Shown piece by piece: positions 42,287 through 50,084 of a stretch of 57,266 nucleotides of DNA. Position numbers and translations under genes: made by a program. Source of the DNA: Rhabdochromatium marinum (GTDB lineage Bacteria; Pseudomonadota; Gammaproteobacteria; Chromatiales; Chromatiaceae); the NCBI RefSeq assembly GCF_016583795.1, contig NZ_NRRS01000020.1:1-57266 (forward strand), read 5' to 3'. Under the pieces are notes generated by a model. That model was not told where the DNA came from and searched no databases. It worked only from the letters and a program-made list of their open reading frames with translations. Every line of letters starts with the position of its first letter. The stretch's first letter is position 1.

Positions 42287-43050
42287 TGTCCCGGGTTGAT
42301 TTCAGCTCGATGCGGATGTCTGGAGCGTGGCGATCGATGAGCAAGATCGGTGCTGCTGTAGTGTGGCTGGGTCTGCTGGGGTTGCCGGCCTGTTTGTTGG
42401 GGGCTGAGTCCGGGGGCTCAGGCCATGTCAGTCATGGACTGCGCCTGGCAGCGGTTGATGGCCTGTGGGTTCTAGTGATCATGCTTGTTGCGGTGGCTGG
42501 GGCGGTGGTGCGAATGCTTCCAGATCGGCAGCTGCGTTCTGATTTTGAGCTCGGACTGTCTGAGCCGCGTGCAGCTGCAAAGGCCGGTTCAGATGGAGGT
42601 ACTGCAAGGGGTCGCCATCACGGCAAGGTTGCGGTTGGACTGGCGCTTGCTGGGGGACTGTTGCTGGCGCTGTCGACCAGGTTTTTGGCTGGCGTCTTGG
42701 TGGGGGGCAGCTTGTTGGCGCTGGCTTGGGTGTTGGCCTGGTGGCAGCGTCGCGGGACCTTTGCCTGGCATCGTCGTTGCTCTGTGCCTGCGTTGTGGGT
42801 TCAGGGGCTGGTGCTAGTTGTGGCGATTGGTGGCGCTTTGGCCTGGTGGCTGAGTTTAACCGGGAGCGATTCCGCTGCGATGGCTCGTGCCATCGACTCG
42901 ATGTTGTCGATGCTGTCTTGGCCGCTGGGACACTGGCTGGCGGGATTGCTGTTCGCGGCAGCGTTGATCGAAATTGCCGGGCGGCTGCTGGCTGAACTGC
43001 CGTTCCCACCGCTGCATGAGACCCAAGAACGTGCGGGGCCTGGCGAATGA
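42286..43050 (+). CDS. Unrecognised membrane protein in a complex I-like module
   Basis: The 254-aa protein has about six hydrophobic segments (near 20-40, 58-80, 113-130, 132-150, 168-188, 210-236) and a cytoplasm-like basic loop. I cannot assign it to NuoH, MrpB/E or another complex I family. Its start overlaps the J-like stop by one base (TGATG), and GTG 43075 of the next gene lies 24 bases on. The conserved placement inside the cluster suggests a membrane subunit or assembly factor. Confidence 0.6.
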   Translation: MSRVDFSSMRMSGAWRSMSKIGAAVVWLGLLGLPACLLGAESGGSGHVSHGLRLAAVDGLWVLVIMLVAVAGAVVRMLPDRQLRSDFELGLSEPRAAAKAGSDGGTARGRHHGKVAVGLALAGGLLLALSTRFLAGVLVGGSLLALAWVLAWWQRRGTFAWHRRCSVPALWVQGLVLVVAIGGALAWWLSLTGSDSAAMARAIDSMLSMLSWPLGHWLAGLLFAAALIEIAGRLLAELPFPPLHETQERAGPGE

Positions 43051-43074
43051 TCTTGCGTTTTGGGGGATAATGCA

Positions 43075-43554
43075 GTGTTCATCAGCGGTCTTGTGCTGGG
43101 GGTGCCGGTGGTGTTGATCAGCCTGGGTGGGGTGGGGCTGTTATGGTTACGGGATCCGCTACGTTGGCTGACGGCTATGGTGCTGATACAGGCTGGCGGG
43201 CTGCTGCTGTTGGTCGAGCTGGCGGCGCTGCATGCGGGCATTGGCCCCTGGCCGTCAGAAGCTTTGACGTTGTTTGGGTTGCATCTGCAGCCGGTTGCGG
43301 CGGCCGCCGAGGGGAGTATGGCTCGCCTGCATGGCCTGGGATTGGCGGTGATCCTACTTGGATTGGCCTGGCAAGTGATGCTGGTGGCGGTGTTGCTGGT
43401 GCTCAAGCAGCGGACGGGGGCGTTGCAGCCATCGCGCTTGGCAGCTCTGGCGGCGGCTGAGTGGCAGGCGATACTTGGTGAGGAGTCCCCTGCCAAGGCG
43501 AAGGTGCCAACCGACGCGAAAGCATCAACCAGTGCCACGGGAGAACACTCGTGA
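43075..43554 (+). CDS. NuoK/MrpC-like membrane protein
   Basis: The 159-aa protein has three transmembrane helices in NuoK order. NuoK carries two essential Glu residues in its helices (E36 and E72 in E. coli). By-eye alignment places Gln at both positions here: Q39 in MVLIQAGGLL and Q100 in GLAWQVMLVAV. A long Ala/Lys-rich tail is extra. GTG 43075 is chosen because GGGGGA lies eight bases upstream; TTG 43060 is the alternative. It overlaps the M-like gene by four bases. Confidence 0.6.
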   Translation: MFISGLVLGVPVVLISLGGVGLLWLRDPLRWLTAMVLIQAGGLLLLVELAALHAGIGPWPSEALTLFGLHLQPVAAAAEGSMARLHGLGLAVILLGLAWQVMLVAVLLVLKQRTGALQPSRLAALAAAEWQAILGEESPAKAKVPTDAKASTSATGEHS

Positions 43555-45092
43555 CGGCCTGGGATTTCACGCGGCCTGATGCGCCGCTTCTGGTTCTGGC
43601 GCTGCTGTTAGGGCCGCCGTTGGCGGCGCTGGCGCTGCGTCCGGTGGCTGTCTTATCCGCTCGTGGTGCGTCCGTGCTCGGGCCGCTCAGCTTGGTGGGG
43701 TGTGCGCTGCTGGGGGCGGCGCTGCTGCCAGTGGTGCGGGTTGCGCCTGTACAACTGGCGCTTGGAGCACAGGGGGCGCCGTTGGAACTGCTGTTTAGGG
43801 TTGATCCGCTGGCACTGGTGCTGGCGCTGGTGAGTCTCGCGCTGGTGTTATTGAATTGGACGCGCCGCGAGGATGACTTTGATCCAGTGCGTCGGGATGC
43901 CGCGCTGCTGTGGCTGACAACCGGGCTGGTGGGACTGGCCTTGGCCGGGGATTTGTGGGTCAGTTGGTTGTTTGTGGAACTCTGCATCCTGGCCACTGCG
44001 GCGCTGCTGGTGCAGGAGCGGAGCCTGCGATCACTGGTAGCGGTGCTGGGGGTTGTGCGTTGGAGTGCGGTCGGAACTGTGCTGGCGGTGGTGGGACTGG
44101 GGCTGCTTCAGATAACGGCAGCATCGCTGACTCCCGCCGGCCTGGCGGCTGTCGCGCAGGGGTCGGCTGATGGCGATGTCCTCAGCCGGTTGGGATTCGG
44201 GCTGTTGGTGCTGGGGTTGGCTGTCAAAGCGGGACTCTTTCCACTGAATGCCTGGGGACTGGCGGTCGGACAGGCGGCGCCGGCGCGGGTGTTGGCGTTG
44301 CTCAGTGGGGCCGTACCGGCGCTGACGCTGGTGGCGCTGGCGCGGGTGCTGTCAGGTGGCGAGCTGGCTGGCGCCGATGTGCTGAGGGTGGTGGGTATTC
44401 TGTCGGCACTGGCCGGGGCCTTCGGGATGTGGCGCGCCGACGATTTTCCTGCGTTTTTGATGCAGCTCAGCCTGGCCTCCATCGGGGGAATTGCGGTGGG
44501 CTTCTCGCTGCCTGGGCCGGCGGGATTGTTTGCAGCGCTGGCCTTGCTGTTCCATTTTTTGCTGATTCAGTCAGCGCTCTTTGTGCTGGCGCATCGCTGG
44601 CGCGGGCGCCTTACGGATCTAACCGCTATCGCCTGGCGTATGCCCTGGACGGCGGCGGTGCTGGTGCTCTTTGCCGCGTCGCTGGTCGGAGTGCCGCCCT
44701 TGCCAGGGTTCTGGGCCAAGTTGATGTTGCTGATGAGTTTGGCGGAATATCAGGGCGCCGAGGCGATGCTGGTGGTGTTGGCCTATTTGCTGGTGACGGC
44801 GGTGGAGGCGGCGGCCTGGCTGCGGCTGATGCGGATTGGCTACGCACGGGCAGCGAAGGACAGCGCTGCGGCGCTGCAGGAGGATGCGGCGCTGGGTGTG
44901 GTACGGGTTGATCGACTGCCGTCGTTGCTGCGGTCCGGCCCCTGGGCGCGCGCTTATCAGCTGCTGGTGGCGGTGTTGCTGCTGGTGGCGACCCTGATGA
45001 TTGGGCCGGTGGCTGAGGATCTGAATCGGCTGGTAGTTCCACTGCTCGCGCAGCGGGTATCCGGGTGCTGTGATGCGGGAGGCTGGGGATGA
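43551..45092 (+). CDS. NuoM/N or MrpD-like proton-channel subunit
   Basis: The 513-aa protein has about 14 transmembrane helices and the antiporter-like fold of complex I. Conserved charges retained are Glu143 in LFVELCI, Lys226 in LAVKAGLFPLNAW and Lys390 in PLPGFWAK. In the next channel helix the usual Lys after His is replaced: LLFHFLLIQSALF has H335 but Q340. The fold is that of proton-pumping subunits; this one may be altered in coupling. It overlaps both neighbours by four bases. Confidence 0.78.
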   Translation: MTAWDFTRPDAPLLVLALLLGPPLAALALRPVAVLSARGASVLGPLSLVGCALLGAALLPVVRVAPVQLALGAQGAPLELLFRVDPLALVLALVSLALVLLNWTRREDDFDPVRRDAALLWLTTGLVGLALAGDLWVSWLFVELCILATAALLVQERSLRSLVAVLGVVRWSAVGTVLAVVGLGLLQITAASLTPAGLAAVAQGSADGDVLSRLGFGLLVLGLAVKAGLFPLNAWGLAVGQAAPARVLALLSGAVPALTLVALARVLSGGELAGADVLRVVGILSALAGAFGMWRADDFPAFLMQLSLASIGGIAVGFSLPGPAGLFAALALLFHFLLIQSALFVLAHRWRGRLTDLTAIAWRMPWTAAVLVLFAASLVGVPPLPGFWAKLMLLMSLAEYQGAEAMLVVLAYLLVTAVEAAAWLRLMRIGYARAAKDSAAALQEDAALGVVRVDRLPSLLRSGPWARAYQLLVAVLLLVATLMIGPVAEDLNRLVVPLLAQRVSGCCDAGGWG

Positions 45093-47056
45093 GCCTGAGC
45101 ATGAGCTTGGAGAGCGTCACGTTGCCGTTGCCTTGGCCCACCCAGCCGATTGCCTCTGTAGCGGCGGGCGGGACCTGGCAGGCCTTGTCGTCATTGGATT
45201 TTATGTTTTTGGCCGCTGTGGCCACCTTGATACTGGCGTTGGTGCTGGGACGTTGGCGTTTGTTCACGCCCTTGTTCGCGTTTGGCTATGGAGTGCAGTT
45301 TTGGGCGCTGGCACAGGCAGATGTGTTGACCGGGCAGCCGCTGGTGGCGTCTTTTGCATTGCGGGTTTTGCGGCAGCCGCTGCTGTGGCGCTATGACAGC
45401 CTGTCATGGTTTTTCGCCATACTGACCATCGGAGCGGCTTTTGTATGCAGTTTGTTTGCTCTGGCGCCGTCGACTTGGCGTTCTGATGCGGCTGGAGGCG
45501 GCGCGCTGGACGGGGCAACGCCCGGCATCTGGCATTTGTTCCATGTGGCGCTGGCGCTCTCAGTGCTGAGCAGTTTGTGTTTGTTTGGCAGCGGCAACTT
45601 GCTCGCGCTCTATGTCAGCTGGGAAGTGGTGGTGTGGTCGTTCTTCCTGCTGTTGACGGTTGGTGGGGGGCTGGCCTTGAGCGCGGCGATTCGCTATGCA
45701 GCCTATTCTTTTGCCGGCGGCATGGCCTTGCTTGGAGCCTTGGCGTTGATCTTCCGCGCGGCCGGTTCCGTTGATTTCGCGCGCGTGACGGCGTCTCTGC
45801 CTACCCTTGGTCTGGGATCGGATCTGCTGCTGGGCGTCTTGCTGCTCGGGGCGCTGGGGTTGCGCTTGGGTGCGCTGCCGCTGTTCGCCTGGCAGCCCGG
45901 TGTGGCCCGACCGCCGGTGCCGGTGTTTTGGCACGGGATTGCCGCGCGGGTGGGGTTTTTCGCTCTGCTTTTGTTGCTGGCACGCATCATTGGTGTTGAG
46001 TGGTTGGCACAGCTGGGCGGATCGGAGTGGATCTATGGGTTGAATCTGCGCATCCTGCTGTGTTGGGTGGCGGTGCTGTTGCTGCTGTTTGGGGGTTGGC
46101 GGGCCAGGCAGCAGGGCAGTGCTGGTGGGGTGCTGAGCTGGCTGGCGCTGAGTCAGACTGGGTTGGTGCTTCTGGCGGTGCTCTTGGGCGGGCCTTTTGG
46201 TACTGCCAGTGGGCTGTTGCAGCTGTTCAGTCTTGGGTTGGCTGAGGCCGTGTTGGCCGGTCTGTGTCTGGTGGCGGTGCCTCTGCTGACGGCTGACGGG
46301 CTGGCAGTGGGCGGTTTGCAGTGGCTGGCGCGTGGTGCGGCGCTCTTGGCCGGTGCGAGTCTGGTCGGCTTGCCGCCAACCTTGGGCTTTGTGTCCAAGT
46401 GGCTGTTGTACGACGCTTTGCTGACCGATGCGGGCCTGGGCTGGAGCCGCTGGGTGCTGCTGACACTGGCAGTGCTTGGTACGCTGCTTAGCCTGATGGG
46501 ACTGATTCGGTTGGTAGCTATTCTGCGTGCCTGCGGCGGCCGCCTGGCCTGTGCCGCCCGTCCCTATGGGGTGATGGCACCGGTGCTGGGGTTGTCTGGG
46601 CTGACGCTGCTGGCCGGTGTGGTGCCGGGACCGGCGATGAGTTGGGTGGAGGCGATGCAGCAGGCGCTGGGCGTTCCAGTGCTGGACTGGACCCTGGGCG
46701 GTGTGGAAGGACGTTTTAATATGTTCTGGCTCACCCTGTGGCAAGTGCTGTTGTTGCTGCCCCTGCTGGCGCTGTCTTGGTGGCTGGGGCGTCGCACCTC
46801 CGAGCCGGTTGCGCGCGCGCGGGCCATGCTGTGGCGCTGGGTCGAGCGGTTGCAGGGGGCGCCGTTACAGCCCGACTGTGGAGCTGGCAGTGCGGTGCCG
46901 CTGCCTGGACAACGCCGCCGATTGGAGCCATTGCTGGCCCGGGCCATGAACGGAGTGGCGGCGGGATTGGCCGGGCTGGTGGCGACCCGCCTGGCGCCAT
47001 GGACCCTGAGCGTGACTTTGATCTTGTTGGTGGTTTGGGCGCTCGGAGCCGGTTAG
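45089..47056 (+). CDS. NuoL/MrpA-like second antiporter-type subunit
   Basis: The 655-aa protein has about 16 hydrophobic helices. Glu179 in YVSWEVVVW and Lys437 in GFVSKWLL match conserved positions, but the central channel Lys is Arg259 (GLRLGALPLFAW) and the helix-8 Lys reads Glu386 (LGLAEAVLA). The C-terminal 120 residues, with two more hydrophobic segments, may stand for the lateral helix region of NuoL. It is the last gene of the cluster and ends 15 bases before the convergent hypE. Confidence 0.72.
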   Translation: MSLSMSLESVTLPLPWPTQPIASVAAGGTWQALSSLDFMFLAAVATLILALVLGRWRLFTPLFAFGYGVQFWALAQADVLTGQPLVASFALRVLRQPLLWRYDSLSWFFAILTIGAAFVCSLFALAPSTWRSDAAGGGALDGATPGIWHLFHVALALSVLSSLCLFGSGNLLALYVSWEVVVWSFFLLLTVGGGLALSAAIRYAAYSFAGGMALLGALALIFRAAGSVDFARVTASLPTLGLGSDLLLGVLLLGALGLRLGALPLFAWQPGVARPPVPVFWHGIAARVGFFALLLLLARIIGVEWLAQLGGSEWIYGLNLRILLCWVAVLLLLFGGWRARQQGSAGGVLSWLALSQTGLVLLAVLLGGPFGTASGLLQLFSLGLAEAVLAGLCLVAVPLLTADGLAVGGLQWLARGAALLAGASLVGLPPTLGFVSKWLLYDALLTDAGLGWSRWVLLTLAVLGTLLSLMGLIRLVAILRACGGRLACAARPYGVMAPVLGLSGLTLLAGVVPGPAMSWVEAMQQALGVPVLDWTLGGVEGRFNMFWLTLWQVLLLLPLLALSWWLGRRTSEPVARARAMLWRWVERLQGAPLQPDCGAGSAVPLPGQRRRLEPLLARAMNGVAAGLAGLVATRLAPWTLSVTLILLVVWALGAG

Positions 47057-47071
47057 CCCAAGCAAATACCG

Positions 47072-48136
47072 CTAGCAAATACGCGGGAGTTGCTCGCCAG
47101 TCAGCCAGTCGAGCAGGCGCCGACCGCCGAACGGGGTTTCGAGTTCGATCAACTGTTGTGGGTCCTTGACGACCTCGCCGATGATGGCGGCCTCCCGCCC
47201 CAGGGGGTGCTGACGCATGGTGTTGACCAGCCGCTCGGCTGCACTGGCGGGGCAGATGGCGATCAGCTTGCCTTCGTTGGCGATGTGCAGCGGGTCGAGT
47301 CCGAGAAATTCACAGGCGGCGCGCACACCGGCCTTGACCGGAATTTCGGCTTCGCGCAACTGCATGCCGACGCCGGCCTGAGCGGCCAGTTCGTTCAGGG
47401 TGGCGGCCAGTCCGCCGCGGGTTGGATCGCGCAGGCAGTGAATCTCTGGCACGGCCTCGACCATGGCGGCGACCAGATCATGCAGGGCGGCGCTGTCGGA
47501 GCAGATGTCGGTGCCAAAGCCGAGGTTCTCACGCTGCGACAGGATGGCGATGCCATGATCGCCCAGGGTGCCACTGACCAGCACGGCATCGCCGGGGGTA
47601 GCGCGCTCCCCGGAGATGTTGATGCCCTCGGGCACTTCACCGACGCCGGTGGTGGTAATGAAACAGCCATCGGCCTTACCGCGCTCGACCACCTTGGTGT
47701 CCCCGGTGACGATGGGCACGCCAGCCGTTTTGCAGGCCTCGGCCATGCTGATGACAATGCGCTCCAGATCCGCCAGCGGCAGACCTTCCTCCAGGATGAA
47801 ACCGGCGGCCAGATAGAGCGGTCGGGCACCGGCCATAGCAACGTCGTTGATGGTGCCATGCACGGCGAGGCTGCCGATGTTGCCGCCGTTGAAGAACAAG
47901 GGCGCGACCACATGGCCGTCAGTGCTCATCACCAATCGGCCGCGCAGCGGGCCGAACAGTGCCTGATCGTTACCCTGGCGCAGCAGGTCGTTATTCAGAT
48001 GGTAGTGAAACACCTCGGCGATCAGTTGCGCCATGGCGCGACCGCCGCCACCGTGGCTGAGATCGACGCGTCCTTGGTGCATGTCCAGTGGACTGAAGAA
48101 GCGTCTGCGGGGTTTGTTGGTGTCGGTGCTGGTCAT
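47072..48136 (-). CDS. hypE: Hydrogenase maturation protein HypE
   Basis: The 354-aa cytoplasmic enzyme dehydrates the carbamoyl group on its C-terminal Cys to a cyanide ligand for the [NiFe] active site. The N-terminal AIR-synthase fold shows DLSHGGGGRAM and STDGHVVAPLFF, and the protein ends in the hallmark PRIC. ATG 48136 (reading MTSTDTNKP) is chosen over an upstream extension to 48514 that overlaps hypD. It follows hypD by 67 bases. The needed HypF is not in the window. Confidence 0.93.
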   Translation of the reverse strand: MTSTDTNKPRRRFFSPLDMHQGRVDLSHGGGGRAMAQLIAEVFHYHLNNDLLRQGNDQALFGPLRGRLVMSTDGHVVAPLFFNGGNIGSLAVHGTINDVAMAGARPLYLAAGFILEEGLPLADLERIVISMAEACKTAGVPIVTGDTKVVERGKADGCFITTTGVGEVPEGINISGERATPGDAVLVSGTLGDHGIAILSQRENLGFGTDICSDSAALHDLVAAMVEAVPEIHCLRDPTRGGLAATLNELAAQAGVGMQLREAEIPVKAGVRAACEFLGLDPLHIANEGKLIAICPASAAERLVNTMRQHPLGREAAIIGEVVKDPQQLIELETPFGGRRLLDWLTGEQLPRIC

Positions 48137-48203
48137 GGGCGAGCCGGTTAACAGGGGAACAGGGCAGGGCAGCGGGAGTGAATGGAGGTGGCCAAGGCGG
48201 ATA

Positions 48204-49331
48204 TCAGGTGCTGGTGCTTTGGCGCGGAGAGCGGCCATAGCTCCAGTAGGCGGCGCAGGCGCCTTCGGAAGAGACCATGCAGGCGCCCATGGGATTCTCC
48301 GGTGAGCAGGGGTGGCCAAACAGCTTGCAATCGGTCGGTTCGATGAGTCCACGCAACACCTTGGGGCATTCGCATCCCTGGATTTCGCGGCTGTCGCCGA
48401 GTGTGACCGGAAAACGCTGCTCGGCATCATAGTCCTGGTAGTCATCGGCCAACCGCAGGGCGCTGTGCGGCAGCCAGCCCAGTCCGCGCCATTCGAAGCT
48501 GTCGCGTGGGGCAAAAGTCGCCTGCATCAGGGCTTGCGCCTTGCGGTTGCCCTCAGGACTCACGGCGCGGCGGTACTGATTATGCAGCTCGCTGGCCCCC
48601 TGGTTGATCAGGCGCACCAGCATGAGCGCGCTTTGCATCACATCCAGTGGCTCGAATCCGGCGATCACCAGCGGAAGGCCATGGTCTTTGGCAACAAAGG
48701 CATAGGCCTCGCTGCCGATGATGCTGCTGACATGTGAGGGGCCGAGAATGCCATCAATGTGCGCACCTTGTTCTGTGCTGTCGCTGAGGATGGCGCGCAG
48801 CGCGGGTGGGGTGAGGACATGGTTGCAGAAGACCGAGAAATTGTTCAACCCCTCAGCGCGGGCGGTGTTGAGTGCGACCGCCGTGGGCGGCGTGGTAGTC
48901 TCGAAGCCGATGGCAAAGAACACCACTGGCTGCCCGGGGGCGGCACGGGCAATGGCCAGAGCATCTTGGGTGGAATAGACCATACGGATGTCGGCGCCCG
49001 CAGCCTTGGCCTTGAGCAGACTCTGGCGCTGGCTGGCTGGCACCCGCATCAAGTCACCATAGGTGCAAAGCGTGATTGGATGCTGGGTGGCCATGGCAAT
49101 CGCCTGGTCGATGCGCGCCATGGGCAGCACACAGACCGGGCAGCCGGGGCCGTGGACGAAGCGCAGATTCCCAGGCATCAGATCCTGCACACCATAGCGG
49201 AAAATGGCGTGGGTATGTCCGCCGCAGAATTCCATCAGCCGATAGTCGCGATCCGGCCGGACCTCGGCAGCGATGGCGCGGGCGAGATCACGCGCCAGGG
49301 GGCCGTCGCGATATTCATCGACGAATTTCAT
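48204..49331 (-). CDS. hypD: Hydrogenase maturation protein HypD
   Basis: The 375-aa iron-sulfur protein works with HypC to attach CN and CO ligands to iron. Motifs present are FCGGHTHAIFRYG, HGPGCPVCVLP, GFETTTP and the C-terminal Cys cluster (GCECP, CKLFGHPC, GACMVSSEGACAAY). Length is normal. Its start overlaps the hypC stop in an ATGA. Confidence 0.95.
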   Translation of the reverse strand: MKFVDEYRDGPLARDLARAIAAEVRPDRDYRLMEFCGGHTHAIFRYGVQDLMPGNLRFVHGPGCPVCVLPMARIDQAIAMATQHPITLCTYGDLMRVPASQRQSLLKAKAAGADIRMVYSTQDALAIARAAPGQPVVFFAIGFETTTPPTAVALNTARAEGLNNFSVFCNHVLTPPALRAILSDSTEQGAHIDGILGPSHVSSIIGSEAYAFVAKDHGLPLVIAGFEPLDVMQSALMLVRLINQGASELHNQYRRAVSPEGNRKAQALMQATFAPRDSFEWRGLGWLPHSALRLADDYQDYDAEQRFPVTLGDSREIQGCECPKVLRGLIEPTDCKLFGHPCSPENPMGACMVSSEGACAAYWSYGRSPRQSTST

Positions 49332-49582
49332 GTGTGGCTCCCTGGTGACGTCTCGTCCTCTGCGTAAGCACTGATGGCACGCATCAGCCGCAAAGTTTCC
49401 TCGGCTTCCTCCGGGCTGATGCGATTAAGCGCATAGCCGACATGAACCAGCACATAGTCACCAACTTCCACACCTTCAACCAAAGCCAGGGAAACGTCCT
49501 TACGCACACCGTCGAGCGAAACGCAGGCCTGATCGGTCGCGCTGTCGATGCTGAGCACTTCAACAGGAATGGCAAGGCACAT
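49328..49582 (-). CDS. hypC: Hydrogenase maturation chaperone HypC
   Basis: The 84-aa chaperone begins MCLAIPVEV with the essential Cys2 and includes DYVLVHVGYALNRI, as in HypC/HupF. It delivers the iron ligand complex with HypD to the hydrogenase large subunit. GGAG lies about eight bases before the ATG. An FNR-like box is centred about 79 bases upstream of the ATG. First gene of hypC-hypD-hypE. Confidence 0.95.
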   Translation of the reverse strand: MCLAIPVEVLSIDSATDQACVSLDGVRKDVSLALVEGVEVGDYVLVHVGYALNRISPEEAEETLRLMRAISAYAEDETSPGSHT

Positions 49583-49653
49583 GAACAGACTCCGGGGTTT
49601 TTACGGTTACGGGTAGGTGGCAGACCGTGAACGTTTGTTTGGCGCGGCTCGAT

Positions 49654-49667
49654 TTGGTGTTGATCAA
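49654..49667 (-). promoter_or_regulatory. FNR-like box upstream of hypCDE
   Basis: On the plus strand TTGGT-GTTG-ATCAA matches the FNR consensus TTGAT-N4-ATCAA in nine of ten bases. Read toward hypC, the centre lies 78-79 bases before the start codon. Anaerobic induction of hydrogenase maturation genes by FNR is known in purple sulfur bacteria, so the placement is sensible; no clear -10 box could be fixed. Confidence 0.45.
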
Positions 49668-49732
49668 GCCAATGTTTTATTGAGTATATCGCGTTTCAGG
49701 GGGTACCGGATGATCCGGATGTCTGGGTTTGC

Positions 49733-49754
49733 TTTGCATAGCCTTTGCATAGCC
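49733..49754. repeat. Tandem 11-bp duplication TTTGCATAGCC
   Basis: The 11-mer TTTGCATAGCC occurs twice head to tail (49733-49743, 49744-49754). It may be a pair of regulator half-sites one helical turn apart or a simple slippage duplication. Confidence 0.65.
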
Positions 49755-49785
49755 AGATCAATGGTCTGAGGACAGATAGCCATTG

Positions 49786-49808
49786 CAAAATGATCAATCG
49801 TCATTTTG
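49786..49808. promoter_or_regulatory. Inverted repeat CAAAATGA-N7-TCATTTTG
   Basis: Two perfect 8-bp arms separated by seven bases (TCAATCG) lie in the divergent gap between hypC and the glycoside hydrolase. The size and symmetry fit a dimeric regulator site. Confidence 0.5.
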
Positions 49809-50084
49809 GATACTCTGAGATTATGGCGTTTATACTTCCTATACTCATTTCCGAATGAACCGCCTTGGGCTTAGCGGCTTACTTCTGCGAAGTATGTCCT
49901 AGTATTTTACTCAACAACAAGGTAAGCTAGTATGGCCTGTTTCGTTGCGAGTTGTCGCTGAAATCAGGCTCCTGCCTCATCGATCGCTAGCGAGGTTACA
50001 CCAGGCTCAGGCGGTACTCAACCCATTAACAAACAAGCGAACTGTAGCAAAACACGGCAATTTCATTGGAGAATGGGAGGACAT

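Larger units (their letters stand above)
49583..50084. other. 502-bp gap between hypC and the glycoside hydrolase
   Basis: This long divergent intergenic region holds the FNR-like box (49654-49667), a tandem TTTGCATAGCC duplication (49733-49754), a CCGGA/TCCGG inverted repeat near 49707-49719 and a CAAAATGA/TCATTTTG inverted repeat (49786-49808). No gene-like frame was seen. It must contain the promoters of both divergent units. Confidence 0.6.

Noticed and set aside
45560-46744. 394-codon frame antisense to the NuoL-like gene
   Set aside because: Gln/His/Arg/Pro-rich low-complexity translation typical of a shadow frame opposite Leu-rich membrane protein codons.
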